Source: Ideonella sp.
GTDB lineage: Bacteria; Pseudomonadota; Gammaproteobacteria; Burkholderiales; Burkholderiaceae_C
Direction of reading: 5' to 3'
Assembly: GCA_015075545.1 (NCBI GenBank)
Contig: JABTUC010000004.1
Coordinates: 186,001-250,000, forward strand
Length of the DNA: 64,000 nucleotides
Shown: piece after piece, positions 53,273-62,656 of the stretch
Layout of the letters: the number at the start of each line of letters is the position of its first letter
Numbering within the stretch: the stretch's first letter is position 1
Translations under genes and position numbers: made by a program
Notes under the pieces: model-generated
What the model saw: the letters and a program-made list of their open reading frames with translations, nothing else
The model's database searches: none
What the model was told of the DNA's origin: nothing

Positions 53273-54189
53273 ACGCCGGCGCCTGGGCGCGCGAGCGCGA
53301 ACGCGGCAGCGCGCTCGCGCTGCGCGTGATGGCGTTCATCGCGGTGTCCTGCGGGCGCCGCGTCGCGCGCTGGGTGCTGCACCCAATCACGCTGTACTTC
53401 GTGCTGTTCGCCCGCAGCAGCGCGCGCGCGAGCACACGCTACCTGGCGCGCGCACTCGGCCGGCCGCCACGCTGGCGCGACCGCTACCGCCACGTCTTCA
53501 CCTTCGCCGCCACCGTACTCGACCGCGTCTACTTCGCGCGCGGCAGCCGCGACTTCGATCTGCGCGTCGAGGGCGTGCCGCTGATGGACGAGCTGGTCGC
53601 GCAAGGCCGCGGCGCGCTGCTGATCGGCGCGCACCTGGGCAGCTTCGAGGCGCTGCACGCGGTGGGCGCGAGCCGCCCGGGGCTGCGCGTGGCGATGGCG
53701 ATGTTTCCCGACAACGCGCGACTGATCCAGCAGGCGTTGCGCGCGCTGGCGCCCGATTTCCACCTCGACATCATCGAGATCGGGCGGGCGCACTCGACGC
53801 TGGCGATCCGCGACTGGCTCGATGCCGGCGGTCTGGTCGGCGTGCTCGGCGACCGCGTGCTCGGCCACGAAGGCCCGCGCTCCAATGCGGTCGAGCTGCC
53901 GTTCCTCGGCCGGCCGGCGCGCTTCAGCGACGCCCCGCTGCGGCTGGCGATGCTGCTGCGCCGGCGCGTCGTCTTCATGGTCGCGCTGTACCGCGGCGGC
54001 GCGCGCTACGACGTGCGCTTCGAGCCGCTGGCCGATTTCACGCAGCCGCTTGCCGACGTGCAGCAGCGCGACAATCGCCTGCGCGAGGCGCTCGTCGCCT
54101 ACGTGCAGCGACTCGATGCGCTGTGCCGCGAGGCCCCGACCAACTGGTTCAACTTCTTCGACTACTGGAACGAGGATGCGCCGCCCTGA
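53269..54189 (+). CDS. LpxL/HtrB-like acyltransferase
   Basis: The GTG at 53269 overlaps the previous stop, giving 306 residues. The N-terminal hydrophobic segment VLHPITLYFVLFARSS and the HX4E motif in GAHLGSFEALHAVG near residue 118 mark the lysophospholipid/lipid A acyltransferase family. WFNFFDYWNED at the end is the usual form in these clusters. It may attach a fatty acyl group while anchoring the pigment to a membrane lipid. Confidence 0.85.
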   Translation: MNAGAWARERERGSALALRVMAFIAVSCGRRVARWVLHPITLYFVLFARSSARASTRYLARALGRPPRWRDRYRHVFTFAATVLDRVYFARGSRDFDLRVEGVPLMDELVAQGRGALLIGAHLGSFEALHAVGASRPGLRVAMAMFPDNARLIQQALRALAPDFHLDIIEIGRAHSTLAIRDWLDAGGLVGVLGDRVLGHEGPRSNAVELPFLGRPARFSDAPLRLAMLLRRRVVFMVALYRGGARYDVRFEPLADFTQPLADVQQRDNRLREALVAYVQRLDALCREAPTNWFNFFDYWNEDAPP

Positions 54190-54775
54190 CCGCCGCCGCG
54201 CCTGCCTGGCGATCGCCGCGTTGCTGGCCGCGCTGCCAGCGCGGGCAGCGATCGATTTCGACGCGCTGATGGCCATGCTGGCGCAGCGCAAGGCCGGCGA
54301 GGCGCGCTTCGTCGAGGAGCGCACGGTGTCGGGGCTCGACCAGCCGCTGCGCTACAGCGGCACGTTGAGCTTCAGCGCCCCCGACCGGCTCGAGCGCGTG
54401 ACGCTGACGCCGCGACGCGAGTCGTTCGTGGTCGACGGCAACCAGGTCACGCTGCAGCGCGGCGAGCGCGTGCGCCACCTGACGCTCGACAGCCTGCCCG
54501 AGATGGCGACGATGGTGGCGGCGCTGCGCGGCACGCTCGCCGGCGACGGCACGGTGCTGCACCGCTACTTCGAGACCACGGTGCAGGGCAGCGCGGCGCG
54601 CTGGGCGCTGACCCTGGTGCCGCTGGACCACCAGTTGCTCGGCACCGTGCGCCTGCTGCGCATCGACGGCATGCACGGCGACGTGCGCGTGGTCGATCTG
54701 CAGCTCGCCGACGGCGACCGCTCGGTGACGACGATCGAGCCGCTGCCGCTCAAGGCACGCGCTGCCACGCCGTGA
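54176..54775 (+). CDS. LolA-like outer-membrane lipid/lipoprotein carrier
   Basis: The ATG at 54176 overlaps the acyltransferase end by 14 bases, giving 199 residues. A signal peptide ends near LPARAAIDFD. The segments RFVEERTVSGLDQPLRYSG and PDRLERVTLTPRRES are typical of the LolA-related proteins in aryl-polyene clusters. It is periplasmic and probably ferries the acylated pigment to the outer membrane together with the MMPL exporter next door. Confidence 0.83.
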   Translation: MRRPDRRRACLAIAALLAALPARAAIDFDALMAMLAQRKAGEARFVEERTVSGLDQPLRYSGTLSFSAPDRLERVTLTPRRESFVVDGNQVTLQRGERVRHLTLDSLPEMATMVAALRGTLAGDGTVLHRYFETTVQGSAARWALTLVPLDHQLLGTVRLLRIDGMHGDVRVVDLQLADGDRSVTTIEPLPLKARAATP

Positions 54776-54791
54776 GCGCGGCGCCCGCGGC

Positions 54792-57158
54792 ATGACCGTG
54801 GCGGCGTCGCCGCGCCGCATCGCGCTGCTGGCATGGCTGGTGGCGCTGCTGCTCGGGGCGGCGGTGATCGCGCACACCCGCTTCAGCACCGACCTGTCGG
54901 CGTTTCTGCCGGGGGCACCCGACGCGCGGCAGCGTGCGCTGGTCGAGCAGCTCAAGAGCGGCATCGCCTCGCGCACGCTGCTGATGGCAATTGCCGGCGG
55001 CGATGCCGCGCAGCGCGCCACGGCGTCGCGCGCGCTGGCCGACCGGCTGCGTGCCGAGGGCGCGTTCGAGCAGGTGCTCAACGGCGACTTCAGCGCCTTC
55101 GCCGCGGTCGGCCGCTGGGTGTTCGATCATCGCTACCGGCTCAGCCCCGCCGTCGACGCGCAGCGCTTCAGCGCTGCGGGCCTGCGCGAGGCGATCGACG
55201 ACACCTTGTCGCTGCTGGGCACGCCCGCCGGTGCGCTCGTCAAGCCGGTGCTCGACCGCGACCCCACCGGCGAGTCGGTGCGCATCGCCGAGGGCGCGCT
55301 GGCGCGCGGCGGCCCGCGCACGCGCGACGGCGTCTGGGTGTCGCGCGACGGCACGCAAGCGCTGCTGATGTCGGTCAGCCGCGCCGCCGGCAGCGACCTC
55401 GATGCGCAGGCGCAGTTGCTGGCGACGCTGCAGCGCACGTTCGCCGCGCTGGCCGCGCCGGGCCTCGAGCTACTGGTCAGCGGCGCGCCGAGGTTCGCCG
55501 TCGACAGCCGAGCGCAGATCCAGCACGAGGCGCACCTGCTGGCGATCACCGGCACCGTGCTGCTGGGCGGGCTGCTGCTGGTGGCCTTTGCGTCGATGCG
55601 CGCGCTGGCTGCGGCGATGCTGCCCGCGGCCACCGGCGTGGTGGCCGGCGTGGCGGCGGTGTCGCTGGTGTTCGGCAACGTGCACGGCGCCACGCTCGGC
55701 TTCGGTGTCGCGCTGCTCGGCGAAGGGGTCGACTACGCGATCTACTACCTGATCCAGGCGCGGCGCAGCGCCGCCGATGCGCCCGGGCAAGGCTGGCGCC
55801 ACTGGGTGCTCGAGAGCTGGCCGACGGTGCGCCTGGGCCTGCTGACGTCGGTGTGCGGCTTTCTCGCCTTGGCGTTCTCGGGTTTTCCGGGGCTGGCGCA
55901 GCTCGGCGTGTTCTCGATCGCCGGCCTCGCTGCGGCGGCGCTGACCACGCGCTGGGTGCTGCCGGTGTGGTTGCCCGACGGCACGCGCGGCATCGGCCTG
56001 CGGCACCAGCTCGGCCGCTGCGGGCGCTGGCTGGTGCGTGCGCTGCCGCGCTGGCGCCATGCGTTCAGCGCGCTCGCGCTGGCGGCGCTCGCCTTGCTGC
56101 TGTGGCGTCACGACGTGCTGTGGCAGACCGAGCTGTCGTCGCTCAGCCCGCTGTCGGCGCAGGCGCTGGCGCTCGACACCCGTCTGCGCGACGAACTGCT
56201 GGCCGGCGACGAACGCACGATGGTTGCGGTCAGCGGCCGCGACGTGCAGAACGTGCTGCAGCAGGTCGAGGCCGTGAGCGGGCGGCTCGACAAGCTGGTC
56301 GACGGCGGTGTGCTGGTCGGCTACGACGCGATCACGCGCTTCGTGCCCAGCCTGGCGACGCAGCAGCGTCGCCGTGGCGCGCTCCCCGACGAGGCCACGC
56401 TGCGCGCCAACCTGGCACAGGCCACCGCCGGCGGCGCCCTGCCCGCGCAGCGGCTGCAGCCGTTCGTGCACGACGTGCAGGCGGCACGCACCGCGGCGCC
56501 GATCACGCTGCAGTCGATCGCCGGCACGCCGCTCGCCCCGATCGCTGCGGCGCTGCTGGTGCACGGCAGCGATGGCGTCTTCACCGCGCTGCTGCCGGCA
56601 GTGCGCGCGCCGGGGCCGCAAGGCGCCGACGCCGAGCGCGCCATCGAGCAGGCGGTATCGGGCCTGGCGGACGTGCAGGCGTTCAACGTCGGCGACGAGC
56701 TGCGCCGCCTGTACGAGCACTACTTGCACGAGGCGCAGGCCCAGGCGCTGCTCGGCGCCGCGGGCGTGGTGCTGCTGATCGCGCTGTGGCTGCGTTCGCT
56801 GCCGCGGCTGCTCGCGGTGTGCAAGCCGCTGGCGCTGGCGGTGCTGCTGACGATGGCCGGCTTCGCTGCGGCCGGCGTCGAGCTCGGCATCCTGCACCTG
56901 GTGGGCCTGCTGCTGGTGGTGGCGGTGGGTTCGAACTATTCGCTGTTCCTCGACTGGCTGCGCCATCAGGAGGCGATCGACGACGACACGCTGGCGTCGC
57001 TGCTGCTGGCCAACCTGACGATCGTGCTGTCGTTCGGCCTGATCGCGCTGTCGGCGATCCCGTCGCTGTCGTCGATCGGGCGCGTGGTGGCGCCCGGCAC
57101 GCTGCTGGCGCTGCTTGCGTCGGCGGCCTATGCAGCGCCGCGCGCGGCGCAACGCTGA
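54792..57158 (+). CDS. MMPL/RND-family exporter of the aryl-polyene cluster
   Basis: 788 residues with the duplicated RND layout: one N-terminal helix, a periplasmic domain of about 210 residues, five to six helices, then a second helix-domain-helices half. GVALLGEGVDYAIYYL and VAVGSNYSLFLDWL are the paired helix-4-type segments with Asp residues for proton relay. These exporters (COG4258) move polyene lipids such as aryl polyenes and xanthomonadin out of the inner membrane. Confidence 0.9.
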   Translation: MTVAASPRRIALLAWLVALLLGAAVIAHTRFSTDLSAFLPGAPDARQRALVEQLKSGIASRTLLMAIAGGDAAQRATASRALADRLRAEGAFEQVLNGDFSAFAAVGRWVFDHRYRLSPAVDAQRFSAAGLREAIDDTLSLLGTPAGALVKPVLDRDPTGESVRIAEGALARGGPRTRDGVWVSRDGTQALLMSVSRAAGSDLDAQAQLLATLQRTFAALAAPGLELLVSGAPRFAVDSRAQIQHEAHLLAITGTVLLGGLLLVAFASMRALAAAMLPAATGVVAGVAAVSLVFGNVHGATLGFGVALLGEGVDYAIYYLIQARRSAADAPGQGWRHWVLESWPTVRLGLLTSVCGFLALAFSGFPGLAQLGVFSIAGLAAAALTTRWVLPVWLPDGTRGIGLRHQLGRCGRWLVRALPRWRHAFSALALAALALLLWRHDVLWQTELSSLSPLSAQALALDTRLRDELLAGDERTMVAVSGRDVQNVLQQVEAVSGRLDKLVDGGVLVGYDAITRFVPSLATQQRRRGALPDEATLRANLAQATAGGALPAQRLQPFVHDVQAARTAAPITLQSIAGTPLAPIAAALLVHGSDGVFTALLPAVRAPGPQGADAERAIEQAVSGLADVQAFNVGDELRRLYEHYLHEAQAQALLGAAGVVLLIALWLRSLPRLLAVCKPLALAVLLTMAGFAAAGVELGILHLVGLLLVVAVGSNYSLFLDWLRHQEAIDDDTLASLLLANLTIVLSFGLIALSAIPSLSSIGRVVAPGTLLALLASAAYAAPRAAQR

Positions 57159-57285
57159 GGCGCAGCGACGAGCCGGGGGAGCCGCCTGCCTGCAGCGCAC
57201 GCGGGCCACGCATCGTCTTGTGCCCGACCGCGGGCATCACCGCGCGAGAAGCGTGTGGGAAAATCGCCACGCTGTTCGCCACGCC

Positions 57286-58125
57286 ATGCAAGCGCATCAG
57301 GCCCCGTTTCCGCGCTGGAGCGCGCCGCCCGCGGTCACCGCCAGCATCGCGCTGCACGCGGCGGCCGCCGGTGCGGCCGTGTTCGTGCCCGGGGCGCTGT
57401 GGTGGGCGCTGGGCGGCATCGCGCTGAACCAGATCGGGCTCACCGCGGCCGGGCTGTGGCCCCGCAGCCGCGTGCTCGGCCCCAACTGGACGCGCCTGCC
57501 CGAGGCGGCTGCGCGTCAGCGCCGCTTCGCGCTGACGCTCGACGACGGCCCCGATCCCGAGGTGACGCCGCGCGTGCTCGACCTGCTCGACGCTCAGCGT
57601 ACGCGTGCCACCTTCTTCTGCATCGCCGCGCGCGCGCAGGCGCACCCGGCGCTGCTGCGCGAGATCGTCGCGCGCGGCCACGACGTGCAGAACCACAGCC
57701 ACTCGCACCGCCATCATTTCGCGCTGCTGGGCCGGCGCGCGTTGCGCCGCGAGATCGACCTTGCACAGCAGGTGCTCTTCGATCTCGGCGGCGTGCGGCC
57801 GCATTGCTTCCGTGCGCCGGCGGGGCTGCGCAACCCGCTGCTCGACCCGGTGCTGCACGAACTGAATCTGCACCTGGTGAGCTGGACGCGCCGCGGCTTC
57901 GACACCGCGACGGCCGACCCGCAGCGCGTGCTCGAGCGCCTCGCACGCAACCTCGCCGGTGGCGACATCGTGCTGCTGCACGACGGCCATGCGCGGCGCA
58001 GCGCCGCCGGCGTGCCGGTGGTGCTCGACGTGCTGCCGCGCCTGCTGTCGCAGGCCGCGTCGCTCGGCCTGAGCGGCACCACGCTGCGCGAGGCCATCGC
58101 GCCGCGACGCGCTGCCGCGCGTTGA
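57286..58125 (+). CDS. Polysaccharide deacetylase (NodB homology) family protein
   Basis: The ATG at 57286 gives 279 residues. Two hydrophobic stretches lie at the N terminus, followed by the NodB domain: ALTLDDGPDPE (catalytic Asp, metal Asp), NHSHSHRHH (metal His pair), FRAPAGLRNP, and LLHDGHARR near the end. Such enzymes remove acetyl groups from carbohydrate amines or O-acyl sugars. Its place between the exporter and the methyltransferase suggests it modifies a glycolipid part of the product. A 127-base gap separates it from the exporter. Confidence 0.88.
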   Translation: MQAHQAPFPRWSAPPAVTASIALHAAAAGAAVFVPGALWWALGGIALNQIGLTAAGLWPRSRVLGPNWTRLPEAAARQRRFALTLDDGPDPEVTPRVLDLLDAQRTRATFFCIAARAQAHPALLREIVARGHDVQNHSHSHRHHFALLGRRALRREIDLAQQVLFDLGGVRPHCFRAPAGLRNPLLDPVLHELNLHLVSWTRRGFDTATADPQRVLERLARNLAGGDIVLLHDGHARRSAAGVPVVLDVLPRLLSQAASLGLSGTTLREAIAPRRAAAR

Positions 58126-58129
58126 CGCC

Positions 58130-58906
58130 ATGGCGATCCACCCGCAAGAGCTGGGCGCCGCGGCGCCGGCCGTCGCCCCGCCCGGCGAGGCCGCGCAGGC
58201 GTGGCGCGATCTGCATGCTGCGGCGAGCGCGCGCGACCGGCCGTGCGGGCTGTTCGCGCACCATTTCGCGCGCGGCAAGCTGCGGCGCGACCCGGTGTTC
58301 CGCGCGCTGCTCGCCGGCGCCGCGATCGCGCCGGGCGCGCGCGTGCTCGACATCGGTTGTGGCCAGGCGCTGCTGGCCAGTCTGCTGGCGGCCTGCACCA
58401 CGCAGGCTGCGGCGGGACGCTGGCCGGCGGCATGGGGTGCGCCGCCGATCGCTACCCGCTACTGCGGCATCGAGCTGATGCCACGCGACGTGACGCGCGC
58501 CGAGCGCGCGCTGGCCGCGCTCGCGGCGCCGCCGCGATTGGTGTGCGCCGACATGCGCCAGGCGGCGTTCGAGCCGTGCGACGTCGCGGTGATCCTCGAC
58601 GTGCTGCACTATGTCGACACGGCCGCGCAGGACGACGTGCTCGAGCGCGTGCGCCGCGCACTGGCGCCACGCGGGCGGCTGCTGCTGCGCGTGGGCGATC
58701 CGTCGCAGCGGCTGCGCTTCGCGGTCGGGCGCGGCGTCGACCACGTCGTCACGCGGGCGCGCGGCCATCGCGCGCCGCCGCTGTGGTGGCGCCGCATCGA
58801 TCAGTGGCGCACCGCATTGCAGCGCCTGGGCTTCGCGGTGCGCGCCGAGCCGATGAGCCGCGGCACCCCGTTCGCCAACGTGCTGCTGGTGTGCGACCTG
58901 CCATGA
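58130..58906 (+). CDS. SAM-dependent methyltransferase of the cluster
   Basis: 258 residues. Rossmann motif I is VLDIGCGQALLASLL near residue 68, motif II lies near YCGIELM, and VAVILDVLHYVDTAAQ is motif IV with the usual acidic residue. It is probably an O- or C-methyltransferase acting on the aryl head group. It starts four bases after the deacetylase stop and its stop overlaps the ketosynthase ATG. Confidence 0.85.
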   Translation: MAIHPQELGAAAPAVAPPGEAAQAWRDLHAAASARDRPCGLFAHHFARGKLRRDPVFRALLAGAAIAPGARVLDIGCGQALLASLLAACTTQAAAGRWPAAWGAPPIATRYCGIELMPRDVTRAERALAALAAPPRLVCADMRQAAFEPCDVAVILDVLHYVDTAAQDDVLERVRRALAPRGRLLLRVGDPSQRLRFAVGRGVDHVVTRARGHRAPPLWWRRIDQWRTALQRLGFAVRAEPMSRGTPFANVLLVCDLP

Positions 58907-60084
58907 CGCCGCTGCCGATCGCCGCCTTCACGCTGGTCAGCGCGCTCGGCCGCGGCCAGGCCGCGCATGCGCGCGCGCTGCGCGACGGCGCGAGCGGCCT
59001 GCGCGCGCAGGCTTTCGAGGCCTCGTCGTTCGAGACCTGGCTCGGCCAGGTCGACGGCGTCGACGACGAGCGACTGCCGCCCGCGCTGGCGCGCTACGAC
59101 TGCCGCAACAACCGGCTGGCCGCGCTGGCGCTGCGCGACGACGGTTTCGACGACGCGGTGCGGCGCGCGGTGGCGCGCCACGGTGCCCATCGCGTCGCGG
59201 TGCTGGTGGGCACCAGCACCTCGGGCATTCTGCAGACCGAGCTGGCCTACCGCGAGCGCGGCCCCGACGGCGCGCTGCCCGCCTGGCTGCACTACCGCGA
59301 GACGCACGACAGCGCGTCGCTGGCGCAATTCGTGCGCGAAGCCCTCGGCCTCGCAGGGCCGGCGTGGGTGATCTCCACCGCCTGTTCGTCGGGCGCCAAG
59401 GCGTACGCCGCGGCGGCGCGGCTGCTCGCGCTGGGAGTGGTCGACGCCGCGGTGGTGGGCGGCTGCGATTCGACCTGCCTGACCACGCTCTACGGCTTTC
59501 GCGCCCTCGAGCTGCTGAGCGGCGGCGCCTGCCGGCCGTGGGACGCGCGCCGCAATGGCCTGTCGCTCGGCGAAGGCGCATCGTTCGCGCTGCTGCAGCG
59601 CGGCGGCGAGGCCGCGGCCGGTTGGCTGCTAGGCTGCGGCGAGAGCAGCGACGGCCACCACATGAGCAGCCCGCACCCCGAAGGGCTGGGCGCGGTGGCG
59701 GCGATGCGCGCGGCGCTCGGCGATGCGCAGTTGCAGCCCGGTGCAGTGGACTATCTCAACCTGCACGGCACCGGCACGCGCAGCAACGACGCCACCGAAG
59801 ACCATGCGGTGTGCAGCGTGTTCGGCCGCCAGACCGCATGCAGTTCGACCAAGGGCCACACCGGGCACGCGCTCGGCGCCGCGGGGGCGATCGAGGCGGC
59901 GATCACGCTGCTCGCGCTGCGCCACGGCGTGCTGCCGCAAGGCCTGCACTGCGAGCAACCCGACCCGGCACTGCAGGCGAACTACCTGCGCCAGCCGCAG
60001 CAGCGCCGCATCGCCGTCGCGGCGAGCAACTCGTTCGGCTTCGGCGGCAGCAACGCCTGCCTGATCTTCGGAGCGCCGCGATGA
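58903..60084 (+). CDS. Beta-ketoacyl-ACP synthase (aryl-polyene ketosynthase)
   Basis: 393 residues. The Cys-His-His triad is complete: Cys in ISTACSSGAKAY near residue 165, His in LHGTGTRSND and His in GHTGHALGAAG. It starts MTPLPIAAFTLVSALG and ends SNSFGFGGSNACLIF, typical of FabF-like synthases. It should extend the polyene with malonyl units in a complex with the non-catalytic partner encoded next, whose ATG overlaps its stop. Confidence 0.92.
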   Translation: MTPLPIAAFTLVSALGRGQAAHARALRDGASGLRAQAFEASSFETWLGQVDGVDDERLPPALARYDCRNNRLAALALRDDGFDDAVRRAVARHGAHRVAVLVGTSTSGILQTELAYRERGPDGALPAWLHYRETHDSASLAQFVREALGLAGPAWVISTACSSGAKAYAAAARLLALGVVDAAVVGGCDSTCLTTLYGFRALELLSGGACRPWDARRNGLSLGEGASFALLQRGGEAAAGWLLGCGESSDGHHMSSPHPEGLGAVAAMRAALGDAQLQPGAVDYLNLHGTGTRSNDATEDHAVCSVFGRQTACSSTKGHTGHALGAAGAIEAAITLLALRHGVLPQGLHCEQPDPALQANYLRQPQQRRIAVAASNSFGFGGSNACLIFGAPR

Positions 60085-60887
60085 GCGCAGGCGCCGCGCT
60101 GCAGGTGGCAGTGGCCGGCATCGGCGTGCTCGGCCCGGGCTTCGGCGACTGGCCGCAAGCCGCCGCCGTGCTGCGCACGCCCGGCCACTGGAAGCCCGCG
60201 GCCACCGTGGTGCCGGCACCGCTGCGGCTGCCGGCGGCCGAGCGGCGCCGCGCGGGGGTGGGCGTGCGCGCGGCGCTGGTGGCCGGCGAGCAGGCGTGCG
60301 CCATGGCCGCGGTGGCGCTCGACGCGGTGGCCACGGTGTTCGCGTCGGCCAGCGGCGACCCGGAAACCTGCCACGTGATCTGCGAGGCACTGACCAAGCC
60401 CGAGCGACTCGTGTCGCCGACCCGCTTCACGAACTCGGTGCACAACGCGGCGGCGGGTTATTGGCACATCGCCGCGCAGTCGCGCGCGGCGTCCACCAGC
60501 CTCGCCGCCTACGACGCCAGCGTGGCCGCCGGCTTGCTCGAAGCGGCCGCGCAGTGCGCCAGCAGCGGCGCGCCGGTGCTGCTGGTGGCCAGCGACATGC
60601 CGTACCCCGCGCCGCTGCACGCGCTGCGCCCGCTGCCCGACGTGTTCGCGTGCGCGCTGCTGCTGGTGCCGCCCGCGCACAGTGCGGCATGGCCCTTGAC
60701 GCTGCGTGCCGCAGCACCCGGGGCGGCCACACCGTGCAGCGGCAGCGGCCTCGACGCGCTGCGCCGCGCCGTGCCCGCGGCGCGCGTGCTGACGCTGCTG
60801 CAGGCGCTGGCGCGCAACGAGGCCGGCACGGTGACGCTCGGCGACGACGGCTTCTCGCTGACAGCGCAGGTCGGAGCCCGCACGTGA
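60081..60887 (+). CDS. Chain-length-factor-like, inactive ketosynthase partner
   Basis: 268 residues, covering only the N-terminal half of a ketosynthase fold. It contains RRRAGVGVRAALVAGEQA and TNSVHNAAAGYWHIAAQS, and the position of the active-site Cys is not a Cys. Proteins of this type pair with the aryl-polyene ketosynthase (KS-CLF heterodimer). It overlaps both neighbours by four bases (ATGA and GTGA). Confidence 0.85.
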   Translation: MSAGAALQVAVAGIGVLGPGFGDWPQAAAVLRTPGHWKPAATVVPAPLRLPAAERRRAGVGVRAALVAGEQACAMAAVALDAVATVFASASGDPETCHVICEALTKPERLVSPTRFTNSVHNAAAGYWHIAAQSRAASTSLAAYDASVAAGLLEAAAQCASSGAPVLLVASDMPYPAPLHALRPLPDVFACALLLVPPAHSAAWPLTLRAAAPGAATPCSGSGLDALRRAVPAARVLTLLQALARNEAGTVTLGDDGFSLTAQVGART

Positions 60888-61357
60888 ACGCGCCGGCCAC
60901 GCTCGATCACGCCGGCATCGCCGCGCGCATTCCGCACCGCGCCCCGATGTGCCTGCTCGATCGCCTGTTGTCGTGGAATGCGCAGGAGATCGTCTGCGTC
61001 GCCTCGGACCACACCGACCCTGCGCATCCGCTGCGCCTGGCCGGCATGCTGAGCACGGCGTGCGCGCTCGAGTACGTGTCGCAGGCGATGGCCTTGCACG
61101 GCGCGCTGTGCGCACCGGCTCGCGACGCTCCGACACCGGGCTTCCTGGCCAGCGCACGCGGCGTGCAACTGCACGTGCGCCGGCTCGACGATGCGCCGGC
61201 GCCATTGCGCGTGCGCGCGCAGCGCCTTGCCGGCGACGCGAGCCAGGCCCTGTACGCGTTCGAACTGCGCGATGCACGCGAGCGCGTGCTGGCCAGCGGC
61301 CGCGCCACCGCGATGTTCGGCACCGCGCTGGCGGTGCCGCCGGAGCGTTCGCCGTGA
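60884..61357 (+). CDS. Second hotdog dehydratase (ApeP type)
   Basis: The GTG at 60884 gives 157 residues. The motif IPHRAPMCLLDRLLSW and the segment LSTACALEYVSQAMALHG (Glu in the central helix) match the 3-hydroxyacyl-ACP dehydratase-like proteins of aryl-polyene clusters. It should dehydrate the 3-hydroxy intermediate. GTGA overlaps couple it to the chain-length-factor-like gene and the ketoreductase. Confidence 0.85.
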   Translation: MNAPATLDHAGIAARIPHRAPMCLLDRLLSWNAQEIVCVASDHTDPAHPLRLAGMLSTACALEYVSQAMALHGALCAPARDAPTPGFLASARGVQLHVRRLDDAPAPLRVRAQRLAGDASQALYAFELRDARERVLASGRATAMFGTALAVPPERSP

Positions 61358-62085
61358 CGCTGGCCGGCAAGCGTGCCTTGGTCACCGGCGCCAGTGGGGC
61401 GCTCGGCGGCGCGATCGCGCGACGGCTGGCGGCCGACGGCGCCAACGTCTGGCTGCACGCGCATGCCCATGCCGATGCGGCGCAGCAGCTGGCGCAGGAC
61501 ATCGCCGCGGCCGGCGGACGGGCGCAGCCGATCGTGTTCGACCTCGGCGACGAGGCGGCCACGCGCGCCGCCTGCGAGCAGATGCTGCACGACGGCGCCG
61601 TGCAGATCATCGTCAACAACGCCGGCGTGCACGACGACGCGGTGTTCCCGGCGCTGCGCAGCCCGCAGTGGCATCGGGTGATCGACCTCTCGCTGCACGG
61701 CTTCTACCGCGTCACGCAGCCGCTGCTGCTGCCGATGCTGCGCACGCGCTGGGGCCGCATCGTCAACATCACCTCGGTGGCGGCGATCGCCGGCAATCGC
61801 GGCCAGGTCAACTACGCGGCGGCCAAGAGCGCGCTGCACGGCGCGACGCGCGCGCTGTCGCTCGAGGTGGCCAGCCGCGGCATCACCGTCAACGCGGTGG
61901 CCCCGGGCATCATCGCCAGCCCGATGGCCGACGCCGCGTTCGACGCGAAGAGGATCGCCGATCTCGTTCCTGCCGGCCGCGCCGGCCGCGCCGACGAGGT
62001 GGCCGCACTGGTGGGCTTTCTCGCCAGCGACGAGGCCGGCTACATCACCGGCCAGGTGATCTCGATCAACGGCGGCATGGTGTAG
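61354..62085 (+). CDS. 3-ketoacyl-ACP reductase (FabG-like) of the cluster
   Basis: The GTG at 61354 gives 243 residues. It has ALVTGASGALGGAIA near residue 8, IVNNAGVHDD, catalytic Ser in NITSVAAIAG, Tyr and Lys in VNYAAAKSAL, and the end QVISINGGMV. It reduces the 3-keto intermediate made by the ketosynthase. It is the last coupled gene; the next gene starts 67 bases later. Confidence 0.92.
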   Translation: MTLAGKRALVTGASGALGGAIARRLAADGANVWLHAHAHADAAQQLAQDIAAAGGRAQPIVFDLGDEAATRAACEQMLHDGAVQIIVNNAGVHDDAVFPALRSPQWHRVIDLSLHGFYRVTQPLLLPMLRTRWGRIVNITSVAAIAGNRGQVNYAAAKSALHGATRALSLEVASRGITVNAVAPGIIASPMADAAFDAKRIADLVPAGRAGRADEVAALVGFLASDEAGYITGQVISINGGMV

Positions 62086-62152
62086 CGGCCGCCATCGCGC
62101 GGCGGGTGTCGTGCCGGGCCATACTCGGGGCTGACACGCACGAGACAACGCC

Positions 62153-62596
62153 ATGAGCCAGCACACCGTGAAGCTGCGCCAGCAGCACGACTACCAGTTC
62201 GAGATCGACTTCGGCGACGGCGGCGCGACGCTGCGCTCGGATCTGCCGCCGCCCACCGGCGCAGGTGGCGGGCCCAGCCCCGAGCACCTGCTCGCCGCCG
62301 CGGTGGCCAACTGCCTGGCCGCATCGCTGCTGTTCGCGCTGCGCAAGTTCAAGCAGCAACCCGACCCCATCGGCTGCGAAGCGACCGCCGAAGTCGGCCG
62401 CAACGCCGAGGGCCGGCTGCGCGTGCTGGCGATGCACGTCACGCTGACGCTCGGCGTGCCGGCCGCGCGCATCGAGCATCTGCAGCGCGTGCTCGACACC
62501 TTCGAGGCCTACTGCACGGTGACGCAGAGCGTGCGCCAGGGCATCCCGGTGGTGCTGCGCGTGCTCGATTCGACCGGTGCGGTGCTGAAGGGCTGA
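62153..62596 (+). CDS. OsmC-family protein
   Basis: 147 residues. The two conserved redox Cys are seen in AAVANCLAASLLFALR (near residue 59) and YCTVTQSVRQGIPV (near residue 123). GPSPEHLLAAA is the family helix start. OsmC/Ohr proteins detoxify organic hydroperoxides. It may protect the oxidisable polyene or be unrelated to the cluster. Confidence 0.87.
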   Translation: MSQHTVKLRQQHDYQFEIDFGDGGATLRSDLPPPTGAGGGPSPEHLLAAAVANCLAASLLFALRKFKQQPDPIGCEATAEVGRNAEGRLRVLAMHVTLTLGVPAARIEHLQRVLDTFEAYCTVTQSVRQGIPVVLRVLDSTGAVLKG

Positions 62597-62656
62597 GCTC
62601 GGCTCGCGCTGCGGCCGGCCGCGCGGACGCCCCGCACGCGACGGCGGCGAGCACGC